From Rapana venosa (Eukaryota > Mollusca > Gastropoda > Neogastropoda > Muricidae), in NCBI GenBank assembly GCA_028751875.1, contig CM054159.1, positions 355,935 to 419,934 on the forward strand: 64,000 nt of DNA, given 5' to 3'. Both the position numbers and the translations under genes were made by a program. The notes under the pieces were generated by a model, which did no database searches, had not been told where the DNA came from, and worked only from the letters and a program-made list of their open reading frames with translations. How positions within the stretch are numbered: position 1 is the stretch's first letter; each line of letters opens with the position of its first letter. Of this stretch, positions 11,165 to 22,985 are shown piece by piece.

Positions 11165-13360
11165 CTGGGAGGATATTTTCTGTTTAACCCTCTTGTTGTT
11201 GGATTCTACAGAGCTAAACTGCCTGTAGATTTTGAATTCTTTGAAGGTTTTCTACCTCCATCTGACTTACTTTACTCCTAAGACAATTGAGTGTGTGCAT
11301 GACAAGCTATCAAGCTGAAATTTTGTCACAAGCTAGGTATGTCTTTGTACTTGCATTTAGGCGCAAGTTTATGTGTCTGGTCACCAGATGTCTTGTCATT
11401 GTCACCTTATTTGTCACCAATCACAGGTAAAAATTTGGTATATATGATAAAACAGCAAATCCTGCATGGATTTGACAATAGTTCAAGCATGTTAGTGTCG
11501 AATAAGGAAGTGATACCCAACTGATGTGTTTACCAATGGTTATGTGCAATAGTACTTCAAGGATGTGTCACACAATGTCCCCATAGCACCTGTTGTTTTA
11601 TGGTAAGTCTCAAGGAGACAGAAGTTTTGTTTAACTATTTTTTAAATTTTGAAAACAAGTAATATTCAATCAACATGTGGCCTTTATACTGCAGTTCATA
11701 TCTGCATGTGCTACCACATGTTTGTTAAGTGTACAGAAGTGTATTATTGTACATGACTGTCACACTGTCACTAGTGTCACAGCACAGGTGTGACAAATTC
11801 AAAACAACACAGAACTTCTTTAACCCTAAAAAAATTTAATGTTTGTAGTCTCTAAAGTAGTCGTAGTGGTGGCACAGGGTCATATCACATCACAAAAAGC
11901 ACAAATTATGGATGTGTGTGTGTGTTTAGGGGGGGGGGGGGGGGTACCCATTGCTCTCACCTGTCCAACCTTGGCAGATCAGAGACCTATTTTATTTTCC
12001 TTCTTGTTATTTTCATTATCGGCATATCTGTTCGTTTCTGCCATTGCAGTTTCAAAGCAAAAGTATGGTAATAATGAGAAAATGGTCAAAAGGCATCGTT
12101 TTCAGGCGTCTATGCCGCGGACCGGCCAGGAGGTCAAATTTCTCCACAGTCCATGTGTGTAGCACAGGTCAGGAATGTGCCCTGTAGCACGTTATTTTCT
12201 GGCTCACTGTTCTCCCTAACTGCAGCATTTCCTTCCTCCTCTTCCTCTTAAGCGTTTAATATCGGACTCACTTAACAATTCTCGTTCAAATGATTCTATT
12301 TCCAAGACAATAACATTCGATTTATCGTCTGCTAATCAGATGAATCGTCTGCTACTAAAGAAAATGCCTTTTTTTTTCGCCACGCTGCACCATTAAAAAG
12401 TGTTCCGGTTGCTGGCTGTTATTTTTTCCTTCCCTCCCCACTACACGCATGTTAGTGGTCTAAATTTATCACTAGCAGCCTCTGACACCCTCCCTGCATC
12501 GCCCCACCAATTTTCAGACACATAGTGTGAAAACCACGAGGTCTGTGTGTGATGGAAAAGTACTGCCCACGTGGGCAGCACCAACTGTCGGCTGCGGTCG
12601 TATTGGAATCTAGATGCAGCTGCCGTTACTGTCGGCTGCAGCCGGATCGGGGACAAGAGGGTTAATCAGTATCCATATCTGCTGGAAGTTCTGGGCTTGA
12701 AATTTCCCTATTTCTATCACTCTCTTTCTTTCTGTTTTTCCTTATCTTTTGATGCCTTCTGTGTTTCTCTATTTTCTGTCTGGCTGGTTCATTTTCCAGC
12801 CTTTTTCTTTTTATCTCAAGCAAGTCCAATGATACTTCTTTTTATTTATGATGGTGTGTGAATTTTGTATGTAGTTTTTTTTTTCTGGTAACCAGGCAGT
12901 GAAATCGTGAATGCCGGGATGGACACAGGATGTCTATTCTGCAGTGTTATTTGCCCATGTGGCATTTCATATGTTTTGTTGTTTTTTCAAAAAGAAATTA
13001 CTTTAAAGTTTGTTTGGCTTTTTTTTATTTTGTTCAAAATTTTGTTGTGTGATATGGGAATTGCAAATTAAGCGGAATGGCTGGCGTCCTCTGCACATCT
13101 TGCCTTTACTTGATTAACTTAAGGACGGGAGCAACAAGGGAAAAGTGGTAGGTATGACGCAAAGTAATATGTTTTTAGTGTATGTTTATTTTTCAGAGTG
13201 GTGGTTTTTTTATACAATTATTTCTGTTAGGGGTACTAGTTTTGTGTCCAATTTTGACTTGACATGAACTGTGCGTGCAAGTTTTGGTAATGATGGAGGT
13301 GACAGCCCCGATCTTTATGGCTCTCGTTGTTGAGACTGGTTATTAACAGCATGAAATCTG
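11165..13360. other. Intronic sequence without recognised feature
   Basis: Mostly unique sequence in the exon 4-5 intron with a poly(G) run at 11930-11944. No exon with matching phase, RNA gene or mobile element was seen. Confidence 0.6.
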
Positions 13361-13363
13361 TCT

Positions 13364-13880
<517 letters not shown>

Positions 13881-13888
13881 ATGAACAG

Positions 13889-13982
13889 AGTGGAGGAGGA
13901 GAAGAAGCCGAAAGGCCTGTCAAACTGTGAGAAGATACGTCTGTTCTACACCGCCCCTGTCGTCATCTTCATCCTGAACTGC
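13889..13982 (+). CDS. TRPM exon 5: linker end and start of S1
   Basis: A 94-nt exon (acceptor ...atgaacag, donor gtaagt), entering in phase 2 and leaving in phase 0. It encodes a basic/acidic stretch ([17 protein letters not shown]) followed by [14 protein letters not shown]. The F-Y/F-TAPVV motif at the start of S1 is typical of TRPM2-type channels. The acceptor follows directly on a 500-bp tetranucleotide/CT microsatellite, so the polypyrimidine tract of this exon is satellite DNA. Confidence 0.9.
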
Positions 13983-14137
13983 GTAAGTCTTTGTGTGAAA
14001 GACAGAGAGAGAGACACAGAGAGAGACAGAGAGAGAGAGAGGTTTAAAAAAAATTTATTACAGGGATAATGGAATATGCACTCGTATGCTTTACAAGTGA
14101 GAGAGTGAGTGAGTGAGAGAGAGTGTGGTGTTGTGGT

Positions 14138-14170
<33 letters not shown>

Positions 14171-14245
14171 AGTGTCATGTGTGTGTCTGTGTCACCAAAA
14201 CAAACTGATTCCACACTGGTGTACGTTTTGACATCATCCACAAAT

Positions 14246-14652
14246 TTTATGTTTTACATATTATGTCATTATATAGCGCTGAATCTTGTAAAGCAACAAA
14301 TCAAAGCGCTCAGATTTTTTTCTTTTCTCGTGGATAATGGAATAAGCACTCATGTGCTTTTTTACAATCAGTCCCCGTGTGTATGCGGTTTTGTAAATTT
14401 TGTCATCTGTTCCCACCGGCACACAATGGCCTACTCTTTTGAAAAGCGTAACAGGATTTAACATGTGCGCAAGATGTTCTGCATGTGTTCACACACAGGG
14501 CCTCGGTTTAGTCTCATCCGAAGGACTTTGACATTCAGCTTGATTTTTTTGTCAAACTGGGAAGAAAGGGCGAGGCTGGGAATCGAACCCAGAACCTCAT
14601 AGTTTACTTGTTGGCAGGCAAACGTCTTAACCATCCTGCCACCTTCCTTCCT
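14246..14652 (-). mobile_element. SINE-B with LINE-like tail
   Basis: On minus: head ggtggcaggatggttaagac, B box gggttcgattccc, the body shared with SINE-A, then tcgtg-type end and gagcgctttgatttgttgct. A near-identical copy follows at 15225-15640, on the other side of the 25-bp minisatellite. Confidence 0.83.
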
Positions 14653-15190
14653 AATATCATATTGATTCCATGTTTCAGGTATCATATTGATTCCATGTGT
14701 CAGGTATCATATTGATTCCATGTGTACATATTGATTCCATGTTTCAGGTATCATATTGATTCTATGTGTCAGGTATCATATTGATTCCATGTTTCAGATA
14801 CCATATTGATTCCATGTGTCAGGTATCATATTGATTCCATGTGTCCATATTGATTCCATGTGTCAGGTATCATATTGTTTCCATGTGTCAGGTATCATAT
14901 TGATTCCATGTGTCAGGTATCATATTGATTCCATGTGTCAGGTACCATATTGATTCCATGTGTACATATTGATTCCCTGTGTCAGGTATCATATTGATTC
15001 CCTGTGTCAGATATCATATTGATTCCATGTTTCAGATACCATATTGATTCCATGTGTCAGGTGTCATATTGATTCCATATGTGAGGTGTCATATTGATTC
15101 TATGTGTCAGGTACCATATTGATTCCATGTGTCAGATATCATATTGATTCCATGTTTCAGGTATCATATTGATTTCATGTTTCAGATATA
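14653..15190 (+). repeat. 25-bp minisatellite, about 21 copies, resembling the exon 6 acceptor
   Basis: The unit atattgattccatgtgtcag plus gtatc varies by point changes and a few shortened units (tgtacat, tgtccat). The sequence just before exon 6 (ataccctattgcttccctgttttcag, end 15657) is a diverged version of the unit. Both are preceded by the same SINE end (...ctgccacc.tccttcctaata). Confidence 0.88.
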
Positions 15191-15224
15191 ATAATAATAC
15201 TAGTAATAATAATAATAATAATAA

Positions 15225-15640
15225 TAATAATGTATGGAGTTTATATAGCGCTGAATCTTGTAAAGCAACAAATCAAAGCGCTCAAATTTTTTTCTTTTCT
15301 CGTGGATAATGGAATAAGCACTCATGTGCTTTTTTACAATCAGTCCCCGTGTGTATGCAGTTTTGTAAATTGTGTCATCTGTTCCCACTGGCACACAATG
15401 GCCTACTCTTTTGAAAAGCGGAACAGGATTTAACATGTGCGCAAGATGTTCTGCATGCGTTCACACACGGGACCTCGGTTTATAGTCTCATCCGAAGGAC
15501 TTTGACATTCAGCTCGATTTTTTTTGTCAAACTGGGAAGAAAGGGCGAGGAGGCTGGGAATCAAACCCAGAACCTCACGGTTTACTTGTTGGCAGGCGAA
15601 CATCTTAACCATCCTGCCACCGTCCTTCCTAATACCCTAT
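15225..15640 (-). mobile_element. SINE-B with LINE-like tail, duplicate copy
   Basis: Differs from the 14246 copy by only scattered changes and ends in the same tccttcctaata junction. Both appear to come from one insertion duplicated with the neighbouring acceptor repeat. Confidence 0.83.
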
Positions 15641-15657
15641 TGCTTCCCTGTTTTCAG

Positions 15658-15786
15658 TTCTCCTACCTGGTGTTTCTGGGGCTGTACAGCTACATCCTGG
15701 TGGTGCAGCTGTCCTCAGACTTCCACGTCCTGGAGGGCATCCTCATCGCCTGGGTCTTCACCATCTTCGTGGAAGAGCTACGACAG
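15658..15786 (+). CDS. TRPM exon 6: S1-S2
   Basis: A 129-nt, 43-codon exon in phase 0/0 (acceptor gttttcag, donor gtcata). It encodes the rest of S1 (FSYLVFLGLYSYILVV), an extracellular loop, and S2 ending in WVFTIFVEELRQ. The E-E-x-x-Q pattern at the S2 end supplies the Glu and Gln that coordinate the intracellular Ca2+ ion in TRPM2/4/8-type channels (family knowledge), so Ca2+ sensing is probably retained. A 25-bp minisatellite just upstream looks derived from this exon's acceptor, and a pentanucleotide polypyrimidine tract follows the donor. Confidence 0.95.
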
Positions 15787-15984
15787 GTCATACCTGCCAC
15801 TTCTTCTTTCCCTTCTTGTTGTTGTTGCTGTTGTCATTGTTGTCGTTCTGCGTTTTCTCTTCTTTTGTCTTGGCTTGTCTCGTATTGTCTGGTCTTCTTT
15901 TCTCATCTCTTTCCTTGTTTTTTCTTCTCCTCTCTTTTTTTCTCCTCTACTCTTCTTTTCTCTTCTCATCTCTTGTGTTGTATT

Positions 15985-16565
15985 GTTTTATCTTCTTTTC
16001 TCTTCTCTTCTCTTCTTTTCTCTTGTCTTGTCTTGTCTTGTCTTGTCTCTTCTCTTCTCTTCTCTTGTCTTGTCTTCTCTTCTCTCTTCCCTTCTTTTCT
16101 CTTGTCTTCTCTTCTCTCTTCTCTTTTTTTCTCTTGTTTTGTCTTGTCTTATCTTGTCTTCTCTCTTCTCTTCTCTTCTTTTCTCTTGTTTTGTCTTGTC
16201 TTGTTTTGTTTTGTCTTGTCTTCTCTTCTCTTCTCTCTTCTCTTCTCTTCTTTTCTCTTGTCTTGTCTTCTCTTCTCTTCTCTCTTCTCTTCTTTTCTCT
16301 TTTTTCTCTTCTCTCTCTTCTCTTCTTTCTCTTTCTCTTCTCTCTCTTCTCTTCTCTTCTCTTGTCTTGTCTTGTCTTCTCTTCTCTTCTCTTCTCTCTT
16401 CTCTTCTCTCTTCTCTTCTCTTCTTTTCTCTTGTCTTGTCTTCTCTCCCTTCTCTTCTCTTCTCTCTTCTCTTCTCTTTTCTCTTCTCTTCTCTTCTCTT
16501 CTCTTCTCTTCTCTTCTCTCCTCTTCTCTTCTCTCCTCTTCTCTCGTCTCATCTCTTCTCTTGTG
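15985..16565 (+). repeat. (TCTTC)n-type polypyrimidine tract
   Basis: About 580 bp of ttctc/ttgtc pentanucleotides, starting some 200 bp after exon 6. One strand is almost pure pyrimidine, so triplex (H-DNA) formation is possible. Confidence 0.97.
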
Positions 16566-17092
16566 TTTCCTTATAGGGTTTAGTGTGTATTGCCTGGTCT
16601 TCTCCTGTGCTTGTAACTCTGCAGGTCTACTTGCTGGCCTCAGCCAACACATTCTGACTTCATTGGAGGGTGTGGTTTTTTTGTTGGGGGGGGGGGGGGG
16701 GGGGCAGGACTTCTGCTGGATACATTTAACCCACCAGATGCTGATATGAACTACAGGATCTTTAACATGCATATTTGATCTTCTGCATGTTTGTATAGGC
16801 AAAGCAAATGAAGGTATTGACAGGTCTGCGCTTGAAGTGGACCTGGGAGATTGTAAAAAAAAACCACCCTTAATTCACCAGACAGTGCTGCTGAGATTTG
16901 AACCCACGACTTCATGGATCCAAAGGGTTGAAGTCAAACGGTCTTATCCACTTGGTTATATCATCCATCTTTTTTTCTGATAGGAAAATGGGAGTTACAT
17001 TCAAGTTTACACTACAGTAAACATGATAATATTGATAAAAGTAGACTTATTATCTATCAGTTTTTTGTTTGTTTGGTTTTTTTTTTTGTTCC

Positions 17093-17195
17093 TCAGCTAG
17101 AGCTCTGAGGTTCACCAATGGTCAGATTTTGTGTATGCGACCGTTTTTGTCCATCCTGATGGTAGCCGCATTCCAGTTTTGTGGATATATATCAG
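17093..17195 (-). mobile_element. SINE tail-module fragment
   Basis: cagctagagctctgaggttc accaatggtcag ... ggtagccgcattccag. Confidence 0.72.
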
Positions 17196-17472
17196 TTTAA
17201 ACGTTTATTTTACGTCTTTTTTTTAATACTAACAAAGAACTTTGTCCATTCAAGTATATATTTTTGTGTATTTTGTTTAAAACAAAGTCAGTGAATGAAA
17301 AAAAAAGTTAAGGTACACTCAACACTCATCTTGACAAGGTGCAAGTATCTAGAAACTAATTTGCAGAAAAAGGGTGAGTACAGCATTCAAACCTCTAGGC
17401 TTTTCTACCTCCAGTCTCTCCAAGGTTCCTGCCCAAAATGACTTAACAGATTCCTGTCTTGTTACGTTGCAG

Positions 17473-17727
17473 CTGGGCACAAACTATGCGCACTCGGTGC
17501 GGTCGAAGCTGACGACGTACATAACAGATTCCTGGAATCTGCTGGACATTGTCACCATCTTCCTGTTCACCATCGGCATGATCTTGCGCTTCATCCCCAA
17601 CGACGTCTGTTTTGAGGTCGCCCGTGTCGTCTTGGCTCTCAACCTCGTCAGCTTCTTCTTCCGCATCCTGCACATCTTCTCCGTCAACAAGGAGCTGGGA
17701 CCCAAACTGGTCATGATCCGTCGCATG
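17473..17727 (+). CDS. TRPM exon 7: S2-S3 linker, S3, S4 and S4-S5 linker
   Basis: A 255-nt, 85-codon exon in phase 0/0 (acceptor cgttgcag, donor gtgagt). It encodes LGTNYAHSVRSKLTTYITDS, then S3 (WNLLDIVTIFLFTIGMILRF), S4 (VARVVLALNLVSFFFRILHIF) and the S4-S5 linker (KELGPKLVMIRRM). The N-x-x-D pair in WNLLD matches the S3 Asn and Asp that complete the Ca2+ site of TRPM2/4/8. GPK(L/I)(V/I)M(I/V) in the linker is a strong TRPM signature. Confidence 0.97.
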
Positions 17728-17777
17728 GTGAGTAGGCTACAGTGGGGCGTAGCTTAGACAGGGTGTAGTGATTGGCT

Positions 17778-17950
17778 GAGAAGAAGGCCAAGAAACACCT
17801 GGCGACGCGACCTTGAGGCAGAAACCAGAAAGATGGGATATACCTGGAGACAGCTGGAGAGAATAGCCCAGGACAGAGGACTCTGGCGGACTGTTGTCGG
17901 CGGCCTATGCTCCAGTGGGAGTGATGGGCCTAAGTAAGTAAGTAAGTATA
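17778..17950 (+). mobile_element. RTE-like LINE 3' scrap next to exon 7
   Basis: aagaaggccaagaaacacct ggcgacgcgaccttgaggca matches, in reverse, the 3' end of the element at 49312-51378 ([19 protein letters not shown]). It ends gtgatgggcctaagtaagta. Possible short duplication ggctgag on both sides. Confidence 0.82.
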
Positions 17951-17956
17951 GGCTGA

Positions 17957-18265
17957 GGGGACGGGATAGCTCAGTGGTCAGAGCACTCGCTTTCCCCAAG
18001 CCAATGTTTAAGCAGCATCTAGCGTGGTTACCAAAGTGGATGGGAGACTGTTCATACGCCTTGGCTTCAGTACAGTTCCCCCAGTTCACCCAGCTGTAAA
18101 TGGGTACCTGCCCTCTTTAGGGTCAGGGAAGGTACAGCAGCGAGGGAGAGGAGATGGGTGCTGACCTCAATATGCTGGCCCCTTGAGAAGCTGAGGTCTC
18201 TAGTGCCTCGCTTCCCTACTATCATAAATTATAGGTTATGGGACACCATTACCTTTTAGTGATTG
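17957..18265 (+). mobile_element. tRNA/5S rRNA hybrid SINE
   Basis: Forward copy: head acgggatagctcagtggtca at 17961, 5S-like part tttaagcagcatctagcgtg to gtggatgggagactg at 18006-18051, end ...aggttatgggacaccattac. It follows a LINE 3' scrap directly. Confidence 0.85.
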
Positions 18266-18399
18266 GTTTGGTTTGGTTGTTCATTTGCTCATTTTGTGAT
18301 TTGCTTTTCTTTGCAAGATGGAGTTGTCTTATACACATGGTATACAAGTTTTTTGTTGTGATTTTTATGTAATAGGGAGGGTTGGCAATTTAAAAAAGA

Positions 18400-18815
18400 A
18401 AAAGAAAAAAAAAGGATGGCAATGCTCTTATGGTGATGCGCTCTTCCCAGGAAGAGCAGCCAGAACTTCGTGCTGAGAAATCTGGTGTGACTGAAAATGG
18501 TTTACAATATAGTACAATACATTTCAATGCAATGCAACACAACACAACACAACACAATACCATGCAGTAAAATGCAGTGCAACACAAAACAAGTCTTTCG
18601 GATGAGACTATAAACCGAGGTCCCGTGTGCGAACGCACGCAGAACATCTTGTGCACACGTTAAAACCTGTTCCGCTTTTCAGAAGAGTAGGCCATTGTGT
18701 GCCGGTGGGAACAGATGACAGCATTTACAAAACTGCATACACATGAGGACTGGATGGAAAAAAAGCACACGAGTGCTTATATATTCTTTACCCTCGAAGT
18801 AACAAGAGTTAAAAA
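18400..18815 (+). mobile_element. SINE-C fragment joined to SINE-A body
   Basis: gatgcgctcttcccaggaag (SINE-C part), an aacac-rich bridge, then ctttcggatgagactataaa through gagtgcttatatattcttta. Confidence 0.75.
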
Positions 18816-18926
18816 AAAAAAAAAAAAGGCAACACAACACAATGCAACATATTTGCAATCTGGTTACCGCAACACCAAAATGGTGACCTCATTTATTTAT
18901 TTATTTTTGTTTGTTGGCGTGTACAG

Positions 18927-19101
18927 ATCCGTGACCTGATGTGGTTCGTGGTGATCCTGATGGTGTTCATCGGCGCCTACGCCATCGCCTCTGAAGCCAT
19001 CCTGTACCCACAGACAGAGCTCTCCTGGAAGCTGCTGTACCACCTGCCTCGCAAAGCCTACTGGCAGATCTATGGGGAGCTGTTTCTGGAGGACATCGAA
19101 G
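18927..19101 (+). CDS. TRPM exon 8: S5, turret and pore helix/filter
   Basis: A 175-nt exon (acceptor gtgtacag, donor gtgtgt), phase 0 in, phase 1 out. It encodes S5 (LMWFVVILMVFIGAYAIASEAIL), a turret, and the pore helix and filter (AYWQIYGELFLEDIE). The filter begins Gly-Glu, as in divalent-permeable TRPM3/6/7-type pores, rather than Gly-Gln as in vertebrate TRPM2/4/8 (family knowledge recalled, not computed). The donor is the weaker GTGTGT type. Followed by a 3.1 kb intron full of minisatellite. Confidence 0.95.
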
Positions 19102-19294
19102 GTGTGTGTTGTAGTTCTTGGTCACTAAGGGCAAGGCTGTTTGAAGGAATCTGGTTTTGGGTTTTATCTCATGTTATGTGTGGTGGTGGATGATGTGTTT
19201 TTTTTCCCCACAACCTGGTGCCCGTCCTGGGTTGACCCGTATGGGTTGAGCAGGGCGTTGGTTGATACAGGGAGTGGTGACTGTAGAGTCGGTT

Positions 19295-19370
19295 TTAATA
19301 ATAATGATAATAATGTATGGAATTTATGTAGCGCTGAATCTTGTAAAGCAACAAACCAAAGCGCTCAAAG
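19295..19370 (-). mobile_element. LINE/SINE 3'-tail fragment
   Basis: On +: ataataatgtatggaattta tgtagcgctgaatcttgtaa agcaacaaaccaaagcgctc, the shared tail by itself. Confidence 0.75.
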
Positions 19371-19624
19371 TTTTAATTTGAGATTTATAAAATTGTCTGA
19401 GGTGACAGCCCCGATATGGCCTCTGTGGTCGCCGGGGTTATAAGCAAGAGGATTGGATTGGATTGGATTAAGATGTCGAAGGTAGGATCTGTGTTGATGG
19501 GTGACTATTTGTCTGTCCTGGTTTTGTTGCTATTTTGAGTGGGGGGGGGGGGGGGGGGGGGGGGGGAGTGTTGTTTGTTTGCTTTTGTTGCCGTGTTTTT
19601 TGTTCTCTTTTTGGTATGCACCTT

Positions 19625-21540
19625 TCACACACACACACACACACAGACACACACAGACACACACACACACACATATATCATGGTTTTTCAGGGACTGTAC
19701 TGATCACTATAGTCCTTACACACACACACACATATTGTTTTTCAGGGACTGTACTGATATAGTGATAGTCATAGCCCTCACACACACCATGGTTTCTGTG
19801 ATATTCACTTCAGTTATCACACACACACACCATAGTTTTTCAGGGACTGATCACTATAGTCCTCACACACACACACCATGGTTTTTCAGGGACTGTACTG
19901 ATATAGTGATAGTCATAGTCCTCACACACACACCATGGTTTCAGTGATATTCACTACAGTCATCACACACACACACATCCTGTACGAACACTATCACCAT
20001 CACACACACACACACACACATCATGGTTTTTCAGGGTCTGTACTGATATAGTGATAGTCATAGTCCTCACACACGCTATGGTTTCAGTGACATCACACAC
20101 ACACCACATGGTTTTTCAGGGGCTGTACTGATCACTATTGTCATCACACACACATCATGGTTTTTCAGGGACTGTACTGATATAGTGATAGTCATAGTCC
20201 TCACACACACCATGGTTACAGTGATATTCACTACAGTCATCACACACGTCATGGTTTTTCAAGGACTGTTTTGATCACTATCACCGTCTCACACACACAC
20301 ACATCATGGTTTTTCATGGACTGTACTGATCACTATCATCATCACACATACATCATGGTTTTTCATGGACTGTACTGATCCCTATCATCATCACACACAC
20401 ACACACATCATGGTTTTTCATGGACTGTACTGATCACTATCACCGTCTCACACACACACATCATGGTTTTTCATGGACTGTACTGATCACTATCATCATC
20501 ACACACACACACAACATACATTTTCATGGACTTTATCCCATGGCACATCTCGTACTAGCACTACAACCCTATACCACTCAATCAATCATCACCACACACA
20601 CACACACACCACACACACACACAATCAATGGTTTTCCAGGGACTGTACTGATCCCTATCATCATCACACAACACAAACATGGTTTTCCAGGACTTAGATC
20701 CCTATCTCATCACACACACACCAATCATGGTTTTTCAGGAACTGTACTGATCCCTATCATCATCTCACACACACACACACAACATGGTTTTTCAGGGACT
20801 GTACTGATCCCTATCACCATCTCACACACACACATCATGGTTTTTCAGGGACTGATCCCTATCGTCATCACACACACATGTCATGGTTTTTCAGGAACTG
20901 TACTGATCCCTATCATCATCACACACACACATCATGGTTTTTCAGGGACTGATCCCTATCGTCATCACACACACATATGGATTTTCAGGGACTGTACTGA
21001 TCCCTATCACCATCTCACACACACACGTCATGGTTTTTTTCACGGACTGTACTGATCACTATAGTCCTCACACACACATATCATGGATTTTCAGGGACTG
21101 TACTGATCCCTATCACCATCACACACACACACACACACGTCATGGTTTTTCAGGGACTGATCCCTATCGTCATCACACACACACGTCATGGTTTTTCAGG
21201 GACTGATCACTATTGTCATCACACACACACCATGGTTTCAGTGACATTCACTATAGTCCTCACACACACACATGTCATGGTTTTTCATGGACTGTACTGA
21301 TCCCTATCATCATCACACACACACATCATGGTTTTTCAGGGACTGATCCCTATCATCATCACACACATACATATCATGGTTTTTCAGGGACTGTACTGAT
21401 CCCTATCATCATCACACACATACACACACGCACACATCATGGTTTTTCAGGGACTGTACTGATCCCTATCATCATCACACACATACACACACACACACAT
21501 CATGGTTTTTCAGGGACTGTACTGATCCTTATCATCATCA

Positions 21541-21577
<37 letters not shown>

Positions 21578-22186
21578 CATTGTTTTTCAGGAACTGGACT
21601 GATCCCTATCATCACACTTATTCACACACTCACTCACACATCATGGTTTTTCAGGAACTGGACTAATCCCTATCATCACACACATACACACACACACTCA
21701 CACATCATGGTTTTTCATGGACTGGACTGATCCCTATCATCACACACATACACACACACACACACATCATGGTTTTTCAGGAACTGAACTGATCCCTATC
21801 ATCACACACATACACACATACACTCACACATCATGGTTTTTCAGGGACTACTGATCTCTATCGTCATCACACACACATACACACACACTCACACATCATG
21901 GTTTTTCAGGGACTGTACTGATCCCTATCACCGTCACACACACACATCATGCTTTTTCAGGGACTGTACTGATCCCTATCACCGTCTCACACACACACAC
22001 ATCATGCTTTTTCAGGGACTACTGATTACTATCATCATCATCAACACACACACACATCATGGTTTTTCAGGGACTACTGATCACTATCACCATCACACAC
22101 ACACACACACACACACATATCATGGTTTTTTTCAGGGACTGATCACTCTAGTTGTCACACACACATATCATGGTTTGGTTTTCCAG
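19625..22186 (+). repeat. ~54-bp minisatellite, about 45 copies, containing the S6-exon acceptor
   Basis: Units read roughly atcatggtttttcaggga, ctgtactgatccctatcatc, then a variable CA run. The array fills almost the whole pore-S6 intron. Every unit has a candidate acceptor (tttttcag/ggact). The final unit runs straight into exon 9 as atcatggtttggttttccag/ggacg, so the array and the authentic splice site share ancestry. Subtypes differ by atcactatagtc, gatatagtgatagtcatag and gtttcagtgatattc. Confidence 0.92.
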
Positions 22187-22343
22187 GGACGTCGCAATGC
22201 ACCAGAGACCCTGCGCTGTACAGCGACTACGACGAAGTGCGCTGTCCCTCCAGCGTGGGCAAGTACCTGGTGCCGGTCATGATGGGGGTCTACGTCCTCA
22301 TGACCAACGTCCTCCTCCTCAACCTCCTCATTGCCATGTTCAG
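22187..22343 (+). CDS. TRPM exon 9: outer pore loop and S6
   Basis: A 157-nt exon (acceptor ggttttccag, donor gtgagt), phase 1 in, phase 2 out. It encodes GTSQCTRDPALYSDYDEVRC, a loop with two cysteines that fit the conserved TRPM outer-pore disulfide, then S6 (YLVPVMMGVYVLMTNVLLLN) and LLIAMF, the near-invariant end of TRPM S6. The acceptor segment atcatggttt..ttccag/ggac is the same as the unit of the minisatellite lying immediately upstream. Confidence 0.96.
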
Positions 22344-22554
22344 GTGAGTACCACACAGGCGCCTCAAATCAATCCTTTTTTTTTCTTTCTCACACAAAAT
22401 TTAACATTGCTTTAAAAAAAAATATTTTTTTTTTACCTTTTTCAGACTGTGTAAAATCTGTGCAGTTGCTGCCCCTGGATCAAGTATGTTTTTTTTGGTG
22501 TTTTTTTGGTTGGCACTGCAGGGTTTGTTGTTTAAAGTCTTTTCCATGCTTTTC

Positions 22555-22985
22555 ATCTCAACAGATTTGCTTGAAATTGTGTGAAAAAGATTGTGTTTAC
22601 CTCAACAGATCTGGTTGAAACTGTGTCAAATTATTTAAAAAAGATTGTTTTTATCTCAACAGATCTGGTTGAAACTGTGTCAAATTGTGTGAAAAAGATT
22701 GTTTTTATCTCAACAGATCTGGTTGAAACTGTGTAAAATTATGTAAAAAAGATTGTTTTTATCTCAACAGCTCTGCTTGAAACTGTGTAAAATTGTGTGA
22801 AAAAGATTGTTTTTATCTCAGCAGAAGATTGCCTTATCTCAACAGATCTGCTTGAAACTGTGTATAATTGTGTGAAAAAGATTGTTTTTATCTCAACAGA
22901 TCTGCTTGAAACTGTGTGAAAAAGATTGTTTTTATTTCAACAGATCTGCTTGAAACTGTGTGAAATTGTGTGAAAAAGACTGGTG
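22555..22985 (+). repeat. ~54-60-bp minisatellite, about 8 copies
   Basis: Units contain caacagatctgcttgaaactg, then tgtgaaattgtgtgaaaaag and attgtttttatct. They lie just after the S6 exon. The tttttatctcaacag part is acceptor-like. Confidence 0.88.

Noticed and set aside
12441..12861. Small open frames on both strands in the large exon 4-5 intron
   Set aside because: No splice context in the right phase, no recognisable motif, frames of random length.
15502..16802. Open frames of 200-415 codons on both strands (Ser/Leu/Phe or Arg/Glu/Lys rich)
   Set aside because: Low-complexity translation of the pentanucleotide tract. The frame starting at 15502 includes exon 6 by read-through only.
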